A stretch of 64,000 bases of DNA from JBPESN01 sp051710625 (lineage in GTDB: Bacteria; Pseudomonadota; Gammaproteobacteria; Enterobacterales; Enterobacteriaceae), in NCBI RefSeq assembly GCF_051710625.1, contig NZ_JBPESN010000004.1, positions 1-64,000 of the forward strand, read 5' to 3'. The translations under genes were made by a program, and so were the position numbers. Numbering within the stretch: position 1 is the first letter of the stretch; each line of letters opens with the position of its first letter. Below, piece after piece: positions 28,490-37,928 of this stretch. A model generated the notes under the pieces. The model searched no databases and was not told where the DNA came from. It saw only the letters and a list, made by a program, of their open reading frames with translations.

Positions 28490-28715
28490 TGGTGTTTTTC
28501 CTTAAGTAGAGAAATGTCTGAATAAACGCCACGGCGGCGGGAAATAAGACGGCAGGATCCACTGCATAGCCATTACCGCCGCAGGCGACAAAGACGCCCA
28601 GTCAGAACTGGCTGGCCCGCTTACATGAACGCGGGCAAATGATAGTGGCTGCGGCGGGTGAAGTCGAGGACAACGCGCCCGTCCTTCCGGCTGCGACGCG
28701 CGGGAAGGGGAACGC

Positions 28716-29237
28716 TTACATGATAGTGTTTACGCTATTATCATTATCGCCCTTCATTTTCTTCAGATCCTGATCGATAAAGAACAGGCCACTGGCGTCG
28801 GTATTGACCAGCGTCAGCTTGTCTAGGATGGATTTGAACATCTTCTCTTCCTCATGTTGTTCGGCGACATACCATTGCAGGAAGTGGAACGTGGAATAGT
28901 CCTGCAGCGTCATCGCCACGTGAGCCAGCTCGTTAATCTTCAGCGTGATCATCTGCTCATGCTCGTAGGCAAGCTTGATAAGCTCGGCCAGAGAGGGAAA
29001 ACCGACGGGCGGTGCTTCAATAGCGCCTAACACCGGCATGGTGCCGGTATCGTTCAGATAATCGAACAGGCGGCGCATATGATCCATCTCTTCGCTGGAC
29101 TGCGTCTTGAAAAACTGCCTGGCGCCCTCCAACCCTCTGTCATTACACCAGGCGCTCATTTGTAAATAGAAGTTGGCGGAAAAAAGTTCGAGATTTAATT
29201 GCTTATTAAGCTTATTGGCCATTTCTGTTTTTAACAT
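28716..29237 (-). CDS. ftnA: Ferritin FtnA, iron storage
   Basis: 173 residues from ATG 29237. The four-helix ferritin fold carries the ferroxidase ligands at E17, E50, H53, E94, Q127 and E130, the same positions as E. coli FtnA. FtnA oxidises Fe(II) and stores it as a mineral core in a 24-mer in the cytoplasm. Eight residues longer than E. coli FtnA at the C-terminus. In E. coli ftnA is elsewhere; here it sits between yobA and holE. Intact. Confidence 0.95.
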   Translation of the reverse strand: MLKTEMANKLNKQLNLELFSANFYLQMSAWCNDRGLEGARQFFKTQSSEEMDHMRRLFDYLNDTGTMPVLGAIEAPPVGFPSLAELIKLAYEHEQMITLKINELAHVAMTLQDYSTFHFLQWYVAEQHEEEKMFKSILDKLTLVNTDASGLFFIDQDLKKMKGDNDNSVNTIM

Positions 29238-29605
29238 TGACTGGCGTCCTTATGGGATATGCAGGTGATTTATTTTGCTATTATGCCTACATCAAACAGA
29301 AAAACAAACCGACTTATTCCGAAAGAAAATAGGTTGTTTAAAGATCTTTTTATTCAATAAGATAGATGATGTTATCATTAACCAAATCAGGAAGTGATAA
29401 CAATTCCATAATTGAAATTAATAGGGATTCTTATTTGTATTCTTAATAAGCGATCATGTCTCGGGGTGATTGTCTTGCGCCACCGCCCATGGCGGCTACG
29501 AAATAGAAACGATTATTATTTGTTTTTTATTACCGCGGCAGCTTGCAAACCGCCGTCGGCTGTATTATTTTGAACGCCGTGCAGGCATAACGGGAAAAAA
29601 TAACG
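29238..29605. other. Intergenic region between ftnA and holE
   Basis: 368 AT-rich bases separating the divergent ftnA and holE genes, so promoters for both should be here. A small palindrome ATGATGTTATCAT lies at 29367-29379; it resembles half of an iron-regulator site but is too short to call. No ORF or RNA gene seen. Confidence 0.5.
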
Positions 29606-29833
29606 ATGGAATATAATTTAGCGGCGCTGGGCGAGGCGAAGCGCGATGAAATCAACGTTGACTTGGCGGCCTCTGCCGTTGCGTTTAAAGAGCGTTATAA
29701 CATGCCGGTCGTGGCGGAACAGGTGGAGCGCGACCAGCCCGCCTCGTTACGTGAGTATTTTCGCGCGCGGGTGGCCTTTTACCGGCAAGCATCACTTAAT
29801 TTCTCTCGCCTGCCCTACGAGCCGCATAAATAA
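29606..29833 (+). CDS. holE: DNA polymerase III theta subunit
   Basis: 75 residues from ATG 29606, one fewer than E. coli HolE. INVDLAASAVAFKERYNMPV and ASLNFSRLPYEPHK are the conserved signature of the family. Theta binds and stabilises the proofreading subunit epsilon of the replicase core. The gene stands between ftnA and exoX; in E. coli it is between yobA and exoX on the same strand. Intact. Confidence 0.93.
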   Translation: MEYNLAALGEAKRDEINVDLAASAVAFKERYNMPVVAEQVERDQPASLREYFRARVAFYRQASLNFSRLPYEPHK

Positions 29834-30209
29834 TCCGCCAGCGCGCGAACCCCCTTCTGCCACAGCTGGCACAGCGGCAAGAGGGCGCGGCCCGTGCGGC
29901 ACTGCTCCCCTTGTTGGCGAGCTCTGCCCCTCGGGGGGTAGTAGCGCTCACCACGAGAAAATCCTCCCGCGTTGACGGCAATCTTATAGGGATGTCGCGG
30001 CAGGCGACTTGACCTTCGCCTGTCAGTCCCGGCGCGGAGGAGGCCACGTGTACACGGGTGTAACGTCCTTGCTTTTCCCCCTTGGCCCGGGCTGTGCTGT
30101 GTTGCGACACTCCCCCAGCGACGTGGAAATAGCACGATTTATGTTGCCAACGCCGCACGATCGGCAGTTAATGATCTCAGCATTTCCTGTCTGCCACTGA
30201 GAGGTCACT
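29834..30209. other. Gap between holE and the Lys-rich ORF
   Basis: 376 bases with no convincing gene. GC-rich to about 30120, then AT-rich just before the small ORF. E. coli has yobB near here; no trace of it is recognisable. Confidence 0.4.
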
Positions 30210-30320
30210 ATGAGTAAGGGAATGGATCGTAAAAAAGATAGTAAGAAAAAACCGTTAAAAACGCCGGAAAAAAAGCGTACCGAAAAGCGTAACAAAAAGG
30301 CGCCTGCCGATATTGTTTAG
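30210..30320 (+). CDS. Lys-rich 36-residue protein
   Basis: ATG 30210 with GAGAGG at 30199-30204. The product starts MSKGMDRKKDSKKKPLKTPE and is almost entirely basic (about 15 Lys or Arg) with no hydrophobic core. Small Lys-rich proteins with the same opening occur next to exoX in other enterobacteria, which supports coding; the function is unknown and nucleic-acid binding is only a guess from charge. Confidence 0.6.
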   Translation: MSKGMDRKKDSKKKPLKTPEKKRTEKRNKKAPADIV

Positions 30321-30421
30321 TGCCTTGCCGCTTCATTTCCTATCAACTCGCCCTCGCAGCGGGTTTTTTATTGCCCCGTAACCGGTCATAATAGGGCAAC
30401 TATGCCAGCACAGGACACAGT

Positions 30422-31129
30422 ATGACCTTTCGCGTGATCGATACCGAGACCTGCGGCCTTGACGCCGGGGTCGTGGAAATCGCGTCGCTGGATCTCAGCG
30501 ATGCGGGCATCAGCAATGTGATGAGCGACCTGGTCAATCCGGGACGTCCCATCGGGCTGGATGCGATGGCGATTCATCATATCACCGAGGAGATGGTGGC
30601 GGATAAACCCCGCATCGCGCGCGTTATCGGCCGCTACCAGGGTAGCGCCTATTATGTGGCGCACAGTGCCGCCTTCGACAGGCGCATGCTGCCGGAGATG
30701 AACGGCAAGTGGATTTGCACCTTGAAACTGGCGCGCAAACTTTATCCCGGCATTAAATACGGTAACCAATATTTGCGCTATGCCCTTAACTTGCAGGTCA
30801 CACCGCCGGAGGGGCTTTACCCCCACCGGGCGCTGTATGATTGTTATGTCACCGCCGCCCTGCTGATGAAGATGCGGCAGGATTCCGGCTGGAGTGCCGA
30901 GGAGATGGTGGCGATAAGCAATGAGGCGACGCTGTTATCCAGCCTGAAATTCGGTAAATACCGCGGCCAGCCTCTGGCGCAGATAGCGCTTCAGGATCCC
31001 GATTATCTACACTGGCTGCTGGCCAATTTGCGCGATTTATCCGCCGACCTGCGCTATAGCCTCAACTTTTATCTTAACGGCGCACAGGATGTTGAACAAA
31101 GGCGCGCTGAAAGCCCCGCGGGGGAATGA
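30422..31129 (+). CDS. exoX: Exodeoxyribonuclease X
   Basis: 235 residues from ATG 30422. DEDDh exonuclease motifs are complete: D7-T-E9 in FRVIDTETCG, D86 in HSAAFD and H135-x4-D140 in HRALYDCYV. A C-terminal KFGKYRGQPLAQIALQDPDY motif is typical of ExoX and related proteins. ExoX degrades single- and double-stranded DNA 3' to 5' and acts in mismatch repair excision. Convergent with ptrB, 30 bases apart. Intact. Confidence 0.95.
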   Translation: MTFRVIDTETCGLDAGVVEIASLDLSDAGISNVMSDLVNPGRPIGLDAMAIHHITEEMVADKPRIARVIGRYQGSAYYVAHSAAFDRRMLPEMNGKWICTLKLARKLYPGIKYGNQYLRYALNLQVTPPEGLYPHRALYDCYVTAALLMKMRQDSGWSAEEMVAISNEATLLSSLKFGKYRGQPLAQIALQDPDYLHWLLANLRDLSADLRYSLNFYLNGAQDVEQRRAESPAGE

Positions 31130-31159
31130 ATGCCGGGGTTGAACTCTCCCCGGCCGCGG

Positions 31160-33229
31160 CTAGGCCGTCGCCGGCCGTGGAATCCCAAGCGGTTTCGCCA
31201 ACGACAGGATAAAGGTATATTCCATCGATACCCCTTCATAGCCGTTGAAACGGCCGGATTTGCCTCCGTGGCCGGAGTCCATATCGGTGCACAGCAACAA
31301 CAAATGATCGTCGGTTTTCAACTCGCGCAACTTGGCGACCCACTTGGCCGGTTCCCAATATTGCACTTGTGAATCGTGCAGGCCGGTGGTCACCAGCAAA
31401 TGGGGATAGGCCTGCGCGCGCACCTGATCATAGGGGCTGTATTGCAGCATGTAACGATAGAAGGTTTCATTCTGCGGATTGCCCCACTCTTCATACTCGC
31501 CGGTGGTCAGTGGAATGGATTCATCCAGCATGGTCGTCACGACATCCACGAAAGGAACTTGTGCTACAACCCCTTTGAACAAGTCTGGCGCCAGATTAAT
31601 GACCGCGCCCATTAGCAGCCCGCCTGCGCTGCCGCCCATGGCGAAGGCCTGCGTGGCATCGCCATATCCCTGACGCAACAGCTCGCTGCTAATATCGATG
31701 AAGTCGTTAAACGAATTCATCTTGTTAAATAATTTGCCGTCCTCGTACCACTCCTGTCCCAGCTCGCCGCCGCCGCGAATATGCGTCAGGGCATAGACAA
31801 AACCGCGATCGAGCAAGCTGAGCCGGCTGACGCTGAAGTCCGGATCCATACTACTCCCGTAGGAGCCATAGCCGTAAACCAGCAGCGGATTGTCGCCAGG
31901 TTTGAACAAGTCCTTGCGATAAACCAGCGATACCGGCACCTCTATCCCATCGCGGGCGGTGATCCAAAGACGCTCACTGCGGTAGTTTTCCGCCTGAAAG
32001 TTTTTCACCTGCGCCTGCTTGAGCAGCTTACGCTCGCCGGTATCCAGGTTCATTTCGAATAATGTCGTCGGCGTGCTCATGGAGGAATAACCGTAGCGCA
32101 TGCGCACGTTTTCCGGATCGGGGTTATAGGCCAGCCAGGTCACGTAGGTAGGATCATCGAAGGCGATACCCTTTTCTTCGCCGGTCGACCAGCTTATTTG
32201 CCGCAGGCTGGTCAACCCCATATGGCGTTCCTCCAGCACCAGGCAGTCGCGGAACAGCGTGAAACTTTCCAGCACCACGTCCTTGCGCGCCGGGATCACC
32301 GTTTGCCAAAGTTTTTCATCACCCGTCTCACCGCGATAGAGCGCAAAATTCTTACCGTCGCGATTGGAGCGGATGTAGAAGTGGCCGTGATAATGGTCCA
32401 GGGAATATTCGTGGTCATGACGCCGTGGCAAAAAGGGTTGCGGCGTCGCCTGCGGATCGTCGGCATCCAGCAGCAGGATTTCCCCGGAGGTCGTGCTGCC
32501 GAGAGCGATGAGGATATAGCGCTCGGAGGTGGTCTTCTGCACACTGACATAAAAGGTGTTGTCCTGCTCTTCATGAATAAGCTCGTCCTGCGTGGTCGGC
32601 GTGCCCACCACATGGCGCCACACCTGATAGGGCAGCAAGGTCTTTTTATGTTTGTGAACGTAATACAGCACCTGGGAATCATTGGCCCATTCAAAGCTGG
32701 ACGATGCGTGTTCAATCACTTCTGGAAACCAGGAATCGCGCGCCAGATCCTTAAAGCGCAGCCCGTAGAGGCGCCGGGATGAGAAATCTTCCGCCACAAC
32801 CATGATGCGATTATCGGGGCTGATTTCCAGCGCCCCCATGGTATAAAATTCGCTCTGGGCGGCGCGCTGGTTGCCGTCGAGCAGCACTTCCCAGGGGTCT
32901 TGCGGGCTCGCCGCCTCCGGCTGACGGGTGTAGACGGCATACTCGTTACCCTTTTCGTAGCGGCTTTGATAGCGATACCCCCGTCGCACGTAAGGCACCG
33001 ACCAATCCCGCTGAGGAATGCGCTCCACCATTTCCGTGAACAATTGATGCCGCAAGGCTTCGTGCCCGGCCATCATCATTTCGCCGTAGGTATTTTCCCG
33101 CTTGAGATAATCCAGCACCGCCGGATCCTCACGCTTATCATCGCGCAGCCAGTAATAGTCATCCACACGACTATCGCCGTGTAGCGTTAATGTATAGGAT
33201 CGCTTTTCTGCTTTGGGTGGCGATGTCAT
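31160..33229 (-). CDS. ptrB: Oligopeptidase B (S9A serine peptidase)
   Basis: 689 residues from ATG 33229 (MTSPPKAEKRSYTLTLHGDS); an upstream extension of the frame has atypical composition and was left out. N-terminal seven-blade propeller, then the alpha/beta hydrolase with Ser in AMGGSAGGLLMGAV (about residue 535), Asp in TTGLHDSQVQYWEP and His in DMDSGHGGKSGRF. It cleaves short peptides after basic residues in the cytoplasm. Length compares with 686 in E. coli. Intact over 2 kb, which argues against sequencing error as the cause of the many broken genes nearby. Confidence 0.95.
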   Translation of the reverse strand: MTSPPKAEKRSYTLTLHGDSRVDDYYWLRDDKREDPAVLDYLKRENTYGEMMMAGHEALRHQLFTEMVERIPQRDWSVPYVRRGYRYQSRYEKGNEYAVYTRQPEAASPQDPWEVLLDGNQRAAQSEFYTMGALEISPDNRIMVVAEDFSSRRLYGLRFKDLARDSWFPEVIEHASSSFEWANDSQVLYYVHKHKKTLLPYQVWRHVVGTPTTQDELIHEEQDNTFYVSVQKTTSERYILIALGSTTSGEILLLDADDPQATPQPFLPRRHDHEYSLDHYHGHFYIRSNRDGKNFALYRGETGDEKLWQTVIPARKDVVLESFTLFRDCLVLEERHMGLTSLRQISWSTGEEKGIAFDDPTYVTWLAYNPDPENVRMRYGYSSMSTPTTLFEMNLDTGERKLLKQAQVKNFQAENYRSERLWITARDGIEVPVSLVYRKDLFKPGDNPLLVYGYGSYGSSMDPDFSVSRLSLLDRGFVYALTHIRGGGELGQEWYEDGKLFNKMNSFNDFIDISSELLRQGYGDATQAFAMGGSAGGLLMGAVINLAPDLFKGVVAQVPFVDVVTTMLDESIPLTTGEYEEWGNPQNETFYRYMLQYSPYDQVRAQAYPHLLVTTGLHDSQVQYWEPAKWVAKLRELKTDDHLLLLCTDMDSGHGGKSGRFNGYEGVSMEYTFILSLAKPLGIPRPATA

Positions 33230-33466
33230 ACGGCAATTCCTTATTCTTTCTAAGAAATAGAGGGGCACGAATATTCTGCTATGCCAAGCGCAGCGGGAGC
33301 ATGAGGCGCAGCGCCGCCTGCCGCTGCGCTTGTCGCGGCCGAGCCTGCGCCCTGCGGGCCTGTGCAAAAGGTCAATGCAGGAGAGACAACGAAAGGTAAA
33401 GAAAGACTGATCTGTGCAAACGCGGCAGTGCCAGCAACGGCGCCCGCAGGGGGGCGCCGGTGAAGA

Positions 33467-34314
33467 TTAGCGATTTAATCGGTAGGTGATTTCGCCTTTG
33501 GTGCAATCCAGCGTCACGGCAAAATTTAAGTCCTGCGCATTATCGCGCACTTTCAGCGGCGCCTGCCAGACATCGCCAACACCTGTCACCTCTTCCGGAT
33601 TAACCCAAACGTTGATATTGTTGCCGCCGGCCGCCGGCCGCCGGCCGCCTGCTGGTCTTGTTCGGATCGCTGAAAGCGGTTTTGGGTATAGTCCTGAACC
33701 ACGAACTCCGCGACCTGCGTGGCGTTAAGATCGGGACAGTGAGACACTTTGGCGATTCCCGGCGTAGTGGCGCTCGCGCCAGATTTGGCATTCTTTGCTT
33801 TAGCGGCTTTATCCGCCGCCGCTTTATCGGCCGGAGTTTTTTTCGCCGCCGCCTTTCCCCCGCCCTTAGCGGCCCCGTTGGCGCCGTTCTTAGCCGCAGC
33901 GTTATTCTCTACCTGACGCCCGGCGCCGGTGTTTGCGCGGGGGTTACCCTCAGGGGCAGCGCCGCGGGCGTTGCCTTGTGCGGGAGCGGCCCCGGCGGCA
34001 TCGGCATTGCCATTCGGCGCCTTCGCCATGCCCGTTGCATTAGCGTTACCCAACGCAGGGGGGCCGTCTTGGACGCGTCGGCACTGCCCGTTTAGCGTGG
34101 CCGTAGTCCCCGTCGCGTTAGCGTTGCCCTGCGCGGAGGCGCTCCTCCCCCCTGCCGCGTTAGCATTGCCGGCAGGTGCAGGGGTGGTCTTGCCGGAGGC
34201 CTGTGTGGTGGACTGCCCGGCGTTTTCCTGCGCAGGGACGGGTGTCGCGTCATCTGCCCTCGCCGACATTGACGACATTAATAGTCCCGCCACCCTGTTT
34301 CCCGTTTTATTCAT
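33467..34314 (-). pseudogene. yebF: YebF-family secreted protein with large low-complexity insert
   Basis: ATG 34314 after GGAGG gives a short signal peptide (MNKTGNRVAGLLMSSMSARA). Residues about 25-190 are Ala/Gly/Asn/Lys-rich, with degenerate copies of QGNANATG and GNANATGMAKAP. The YebF domain starts at CPDLNATQVAEFVVQDYTQN and would finish as VWVNPEEVTGVGDVWQAPLK, AVTLDCTKGEITYRLNR. The frame is lost inside a 7-base repeat at 33623-33649; without two repeat units it reads QDQQAAGGNNINVWVN to TAA at 33467. E. coli YebF has 118 residues; this is about 280. Location between ptrB and purT matches yebF. Confidence 0.75.
33623..33649 (-). repeat. 7-base tandem repeat inside yebF
   Basis: GCCGCCG (plus strand) occurs 3.9 times in a row. 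As 7 is not a multiple of 3, each gain or loss moves the reading frame. The gene is out of frame now; removing two units or adding one would restore it. This is the layout of a length-variable contingency tract, though here it may simply be decay. Confidence 0.85.
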
Positions 34315-34606
34315 AGTTCCTCCATGTGAGCAATTCATCATTTTTACCTTATTAGATGATAATAACCGGTTAAAAAATTTTGTGCGAAACTGTTTTTTTT
34401 CAAAAGCTCTAGATAAGCGCATTCCGCGGTTTCAGACAAGACGTTTCGCGTTCACAGGCCGAGCGGCAAAAAGAAAAGCGCCAACGGCGCTAACTTAAAG
34501 GACAGCAGTCCTCTCCGCTTTCTGGCGCAGCCCCGCGTGTTTTCCCTCTGAACTCGGGATGGGGGGGAGGCCCCTGCGGACGCCGCCCGTGACCCGGCGG
34601 ATGTAG
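34315..34606. other. Intergenic region between yebF and purT
   Basis: About 290 bases between divergent genes. E. coli has yebG here upstream of yebF; no remnant of it is visible. AT-rich next to yebF, GC-rich from 34490 on. Confidence 0.4.
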
Positions 34607-34622
34607 AAACAAACGTTTTCGT
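34607..34622 (+). promoter_or_regulatory. PurR operator upstream of purT
   Basis: AAACAAACGTTTTCGT matches the PurR consensus ACGCAAACGTTTTCGT at 14 of 16 positions. It overlaps the expected promoter of purT (TATACT at 34624-34629 as a possible -10). PurR with guanine or hypoxanthine represses purine genes, including purT in E. coli. The target gene is broken, so the site is a leftover. Confidence 0.7.
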
Positions 34623-34661
34623 TTATACTGCGCGTAAATTTTATTACCGCGGATTGCCGAG

Positions 34662-35724
34662 ATGATCACCATCGGAACAGCACTTCGTCCGGGAGCAACG
34701 CGCGTGATGTTGCTCAGCGCAGTGCTTCGCGCCGTGATAGAGCCATGAGCGCCCGCACTTTTATCGTGCCGGAAATCGAGGCCATTGCCACTGATATGCT
34801 GGTCACCCTCGAACAAGAAGGGCACCACGTGGTGCCCTGCGCTAACGCGACCCGGTTGACGATGAATCGGGAAGGTATTCGGCGGCGGGCGGCGGAAACG
34901 CTCTCTCTTCCCACCTCCAGCTACCGCTTTGCCGCCGATCGGACGCCGCTTGATAACGCGGTCGAGGCCATCGTTATCCCTTCATTATCAAACCGGTCAT
35001 GAGCTCTTCTAGCAAAGGGCAAAGCCTGGTGCGTGGCTCGGCACAGTTGGATGCCGCCTGGCAATATGCCCAACTCGGCGGCCGGGCCGGCGGTGGGGTA
35101 AGGTTACCGTCAAAGGGCTGGTGGCGTTTGATTTTGAAATCACCCTCTTGACCATCAGAGCTGTGGACGGCATCTATTTCTGCGCGTCCATCGGTCATCG
35201 GCAAGAGAACGGCGACTACCGCAAGTCCTGGCAGAGCAGTAACACATGAGCGCGCTGGCGCGCCAGGCTGCGCAGACCATTGCCGCTGAAGTCGTCACTG
35301 CTTTCGGCGGAAAGGGGTTATTCGGCGTCGAACTGTTTATCTGCGGCGACGATGTTATCTTCAGCGAAGTATCTCCTTGCCCTCATGACACCGGCATGGT
35401 GACCCTGATTTCGCAGGACTTGTCGGAATTTGCCCTGCATGTCCGCGCTTTTCTCGGACTGCCGATCAGCACCATTCGCCAATATGCTCCGGCGGCCTCG
35501 GCGGTGATTTTGCCGGAGCTGCAGAGCGATAACGTCAGCTTTAGCGGCCTGGAGAACGCGCTGGCGGGGCCGGGCAACAGATTCGTCTGTTCGGTAAACC
35601 TGAACTTAGCGGCAAACGCCGTCTCGGCGTGGCGCTTGCCGTGGCGCCGACGGTGGAAGCAGCGGTGGAAGCGGCGTTGACGGTGGCGAAAAAAGCGGCT
35701 GCCGCGGCACGGGTCACAGGTTAA
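34662..35724 (+). pseudogene. purT: PurT, formate-dependent GAR transformylase, broken
   Basis: ATG 34662 gives TIGTALRPGATRVMLLS and then jumps to AVLRAVIE: about 50 residues with the nucleotide-binding GSGELGKE are deleted. FIVPEIEAIATDMLVTLEQE and ATRLTMNREGIRRRAAETLS follow in one frame, then slips near 34970, 35095 and 35240 precede GGKGLFGVELFICGDDVIFS and HDTGMVTLISQDLSEFALHV, and another near 35580 the end TVAKKAAAAARVTG. The ATP-grasp motif SPRPHD reads SPCPHD. PurT uses formate and ATP for step 3 of purine synthesis; PurN elsewhere could replace it. Confidence 0.9.
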
Positions 35725-36993
35725 GCCGTTCGCTTTCCCCGGTCTTTGGCCGGGGAAAGCATCAGCGGGCGGCTGATTTGCCTGTCGGCCCCGCACAGAA
35801 ACCCCAGCAAACCCATCACACCGGCGCACAGACTACACAGCAGTAGCGGCCAATACCAACTCCCGGCAAGGTCATGCAGATCGCCCATCAGCATCGGGCC
35901 AAACGCCGCCAGCAGAGATAACCCGCACATTGCGGCATACCCGACAGTGCCGCCGCCTGGTGTGATTCCGCAGCGCGCAGACTGATGAATGCCAGCCCCA
36001 AAATCATTGCCGCCTCGGTGCCGCCGCTCAACAACAGGGTCCAGACCACGAGACCCCGGCGGGTCCCACAGAGCCAGCCCCGCGAGCGACACCAGCGTAA
36101 CCAGCCCGGTGGCGCAGGCAAGCCAAGCGCTGGTCTTTCATCCGTGTTATCACCGGCGCCAGCAGGATACACGGCACGTCAGTAGCGAGTTGCATCAGAC
36201 CGTGTAACGATCCCGCATAAGCGGCATTATACTCCGCTGCGGTTATCATGGCCGGAAGCCAGCCAACGGCGATATAGTAAATAAACGAGTTCAGGCTGAG
36301 AAACAGCGTGACCTGCCAGGGCAGCGGCGAACGCCAGAGGCTGCCCCGGCGCAGGCCGCCGCCCATATCCGGCCCGCCAGAATGCGTGTGTTTTGCCACC
36401 TGCGGCAACCAGCACAGCATCGCCAGCAGCGGCAACGTCGACATTACCCCCAGCGAGAAACGCCAATGCCCCTGCAACCCTTGCGTCAGCGGCACAATAA
36501 ACGTCGAGCCCAGCGCGGCAACGACGCCCATTATGACGACATAGGCCGCGGTCATACCGGCAATACGCTTCGGAAAATCACGCTTCAATAAACTCGGTAG
36601 CAATACATTGCCCACCGCTATGCCGGCACCGAGCACTAAGGTACTCAAATACACACAGGCTAACTGGTCCACGGCGCGCAGCAGCGCACCGGCAATCATC
36701 ACCGCCAGCGCGCCAAATAACGCCCGCTCGATACCCTGCCAGCGCGCAAGCCGGGCCGCGAAGGGCGACACCAGCGCGAAGGCAAGCAGCGGTAACGTGG
36801 TCAGCGCACCCGCCGCCGCCGTGCTAAGGGCAAAACTCTCCCGAATGTTGGTCACAATGGGCGCCACGCTGGTTATGGGCGTGCGCAGGCAGGCCGCTAT
36901 CAACAAAATACCGACGACCAGTAAAAAACGCCCGGGCGACCAGGCCTGAAAATCGGGAGATGTATTAACCAAAAGCGTGATTCCTGCTGTCAT
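35721..36993 (-). pseudogene. nimT: NimT/YeaN-like MFS (CynX family) exporter, frameshifted
   Basis: From ATG 36993 about ten membrane segments can be read: FLLVVGILLIAACLRTPITS, AGALTTLPLLAFALVSPFAA, VYLSTLVLGAGIAVGNVLLP and NSFIYYIAVGWLPAMITAAE. LRTPITSVAPIV is typical of CynX-type carriers. The frame breaks near 36130 and again near 36040 and 35930; the last segments (GLSLLAAFGPMLMGDLHDLA, WPLLLCSLCAGVMGLLGF) end at 35721, overlapping the purT stop. Divergent from nimR as in E. coli, where the pair governs 2-nitroimidazole export. Confidence 0.8.
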
Positions 36994-37055
36994 GAATGCC
37001 CGGCTACTTTACCGGCGCGCGCGGTGAAAAAATTGAGATAAAATGACGGAAAATT

Positions 37056-37658
37056 GTGATAAACGGCCAATTTGCCATGCTGCCGGCACCTTTAACCCAT
37101 TATGAACCCGATCGGAACGATCGGAACCGCAATCTGGCGACGGCGATGCGTCTGGATGCCGTTCAGAGCGCGATGGAAACCCCTTTTCATCAGCATCGCA
37201 AAGGGCAATTAATCATGGTACTCCATGGCGGTATCACCTGCGAACTCAACGATGCGCTCTTGATGGTACCGCCCCATTGCACGGAGTGGATCCCGGGGGA
37301 TTATGCGCCCGATTCACCGACCGGACGCCTTGTCGTGGTGATGCTGGAACAATTGGCCAACATGCCGGAGGAGAACCTTTCATTGCCCTTTTCTTCCTAT
37401 CCGCGCATTCGACGTGTCACCGATACACTAAACCAGTCACCCGCCGAGCGCCACACTCTTTCCGCATGGGCCAAACTGTTTATCAAAGAAACCGGCATGA
37501 CCTTTAGCCGCTGGCGACAGCGATTGCAGCTGATTATCGCCATCCGGGAACCGGCGTCGGGTACCCGCGTGCAGCGGGTGGCGGAAAATCTGGGCTATGA
37601 CTCTCCCTCGGCCTTTATCACCACGTTCAAAAAAGCGTTGGGGAAACCGCCCGGGTAA
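37056..37658 (+). pseudogene. nimR: NimR/YeaM-like AraC regulator, internally deleted
   Basis: LATAMRLDAVQSAMETPFHQ and HRKGQLIMVLHGGITCELND are the cupin domain of NimR. From WIPGDYAPDSPTGRLVVVML about 60 residues are missing, and between LSAWAK and LFIKETGMTFSRWRQRLQLI a further 13, which removes the first helix-turn-helix of the AraC domain. Both deletions are in frame, so the ORF is open (200 codons against about 270) but cannot bind DNA normally. The start is GTG 37056 or ATG 37077. It faces the broken nimT, its normal target. Confidence 0.8.
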
Positions 37659-37844
37659 TATTTTGCCGGCGATCGGCAGCAGGACGCGGCGCTTCCCGGC
37701 GACGACGGTTAAACGCTACACGTTTGAAAGGCCCGTTTATCGACGTAGGGCGCAGTTAAGTCGCTGCCGGAGTGGTCCTCTGTTGCTGGCTAACCACCCT
37801 GGCCGCCGTAGTGGCGGCGCATAGCTGCCCCTGACCCTGTGGGC

Positions 37845-37871
37845 AAAAAAACCGCGCCAGGAACGGCGCGG
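37845..37871 (-). terminator. Rho-independent terminator after eda
   Basis: CCGCGCC (37852-37858) and GGCGCGG (37865-37871) form a 7-base GC stem with a 6-base loop; on the minus strand seven T follow. It lies 58 bases beyond the eda stop and would end the zwf-edd-eda transcript. Confidence 0.85.
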
Positions 37872-37928
37872 ATTTAACCGTCGTGCAGCTTGCCGGACAG
37901 GCGCCGCCGGCGTGATGAACAGGCGTGG

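Noticed and set aside
29360..29382. Fur box between ftnA and holE
   Set aside because: Only a 13-base palindrome with weak likeness to the 19-base consensus; not enough to call.
32198..32782. Plus-strand ORF of 194 codons opposite ptrB
   Set aside because: Shadow of the intact oligopeptidase B frame.
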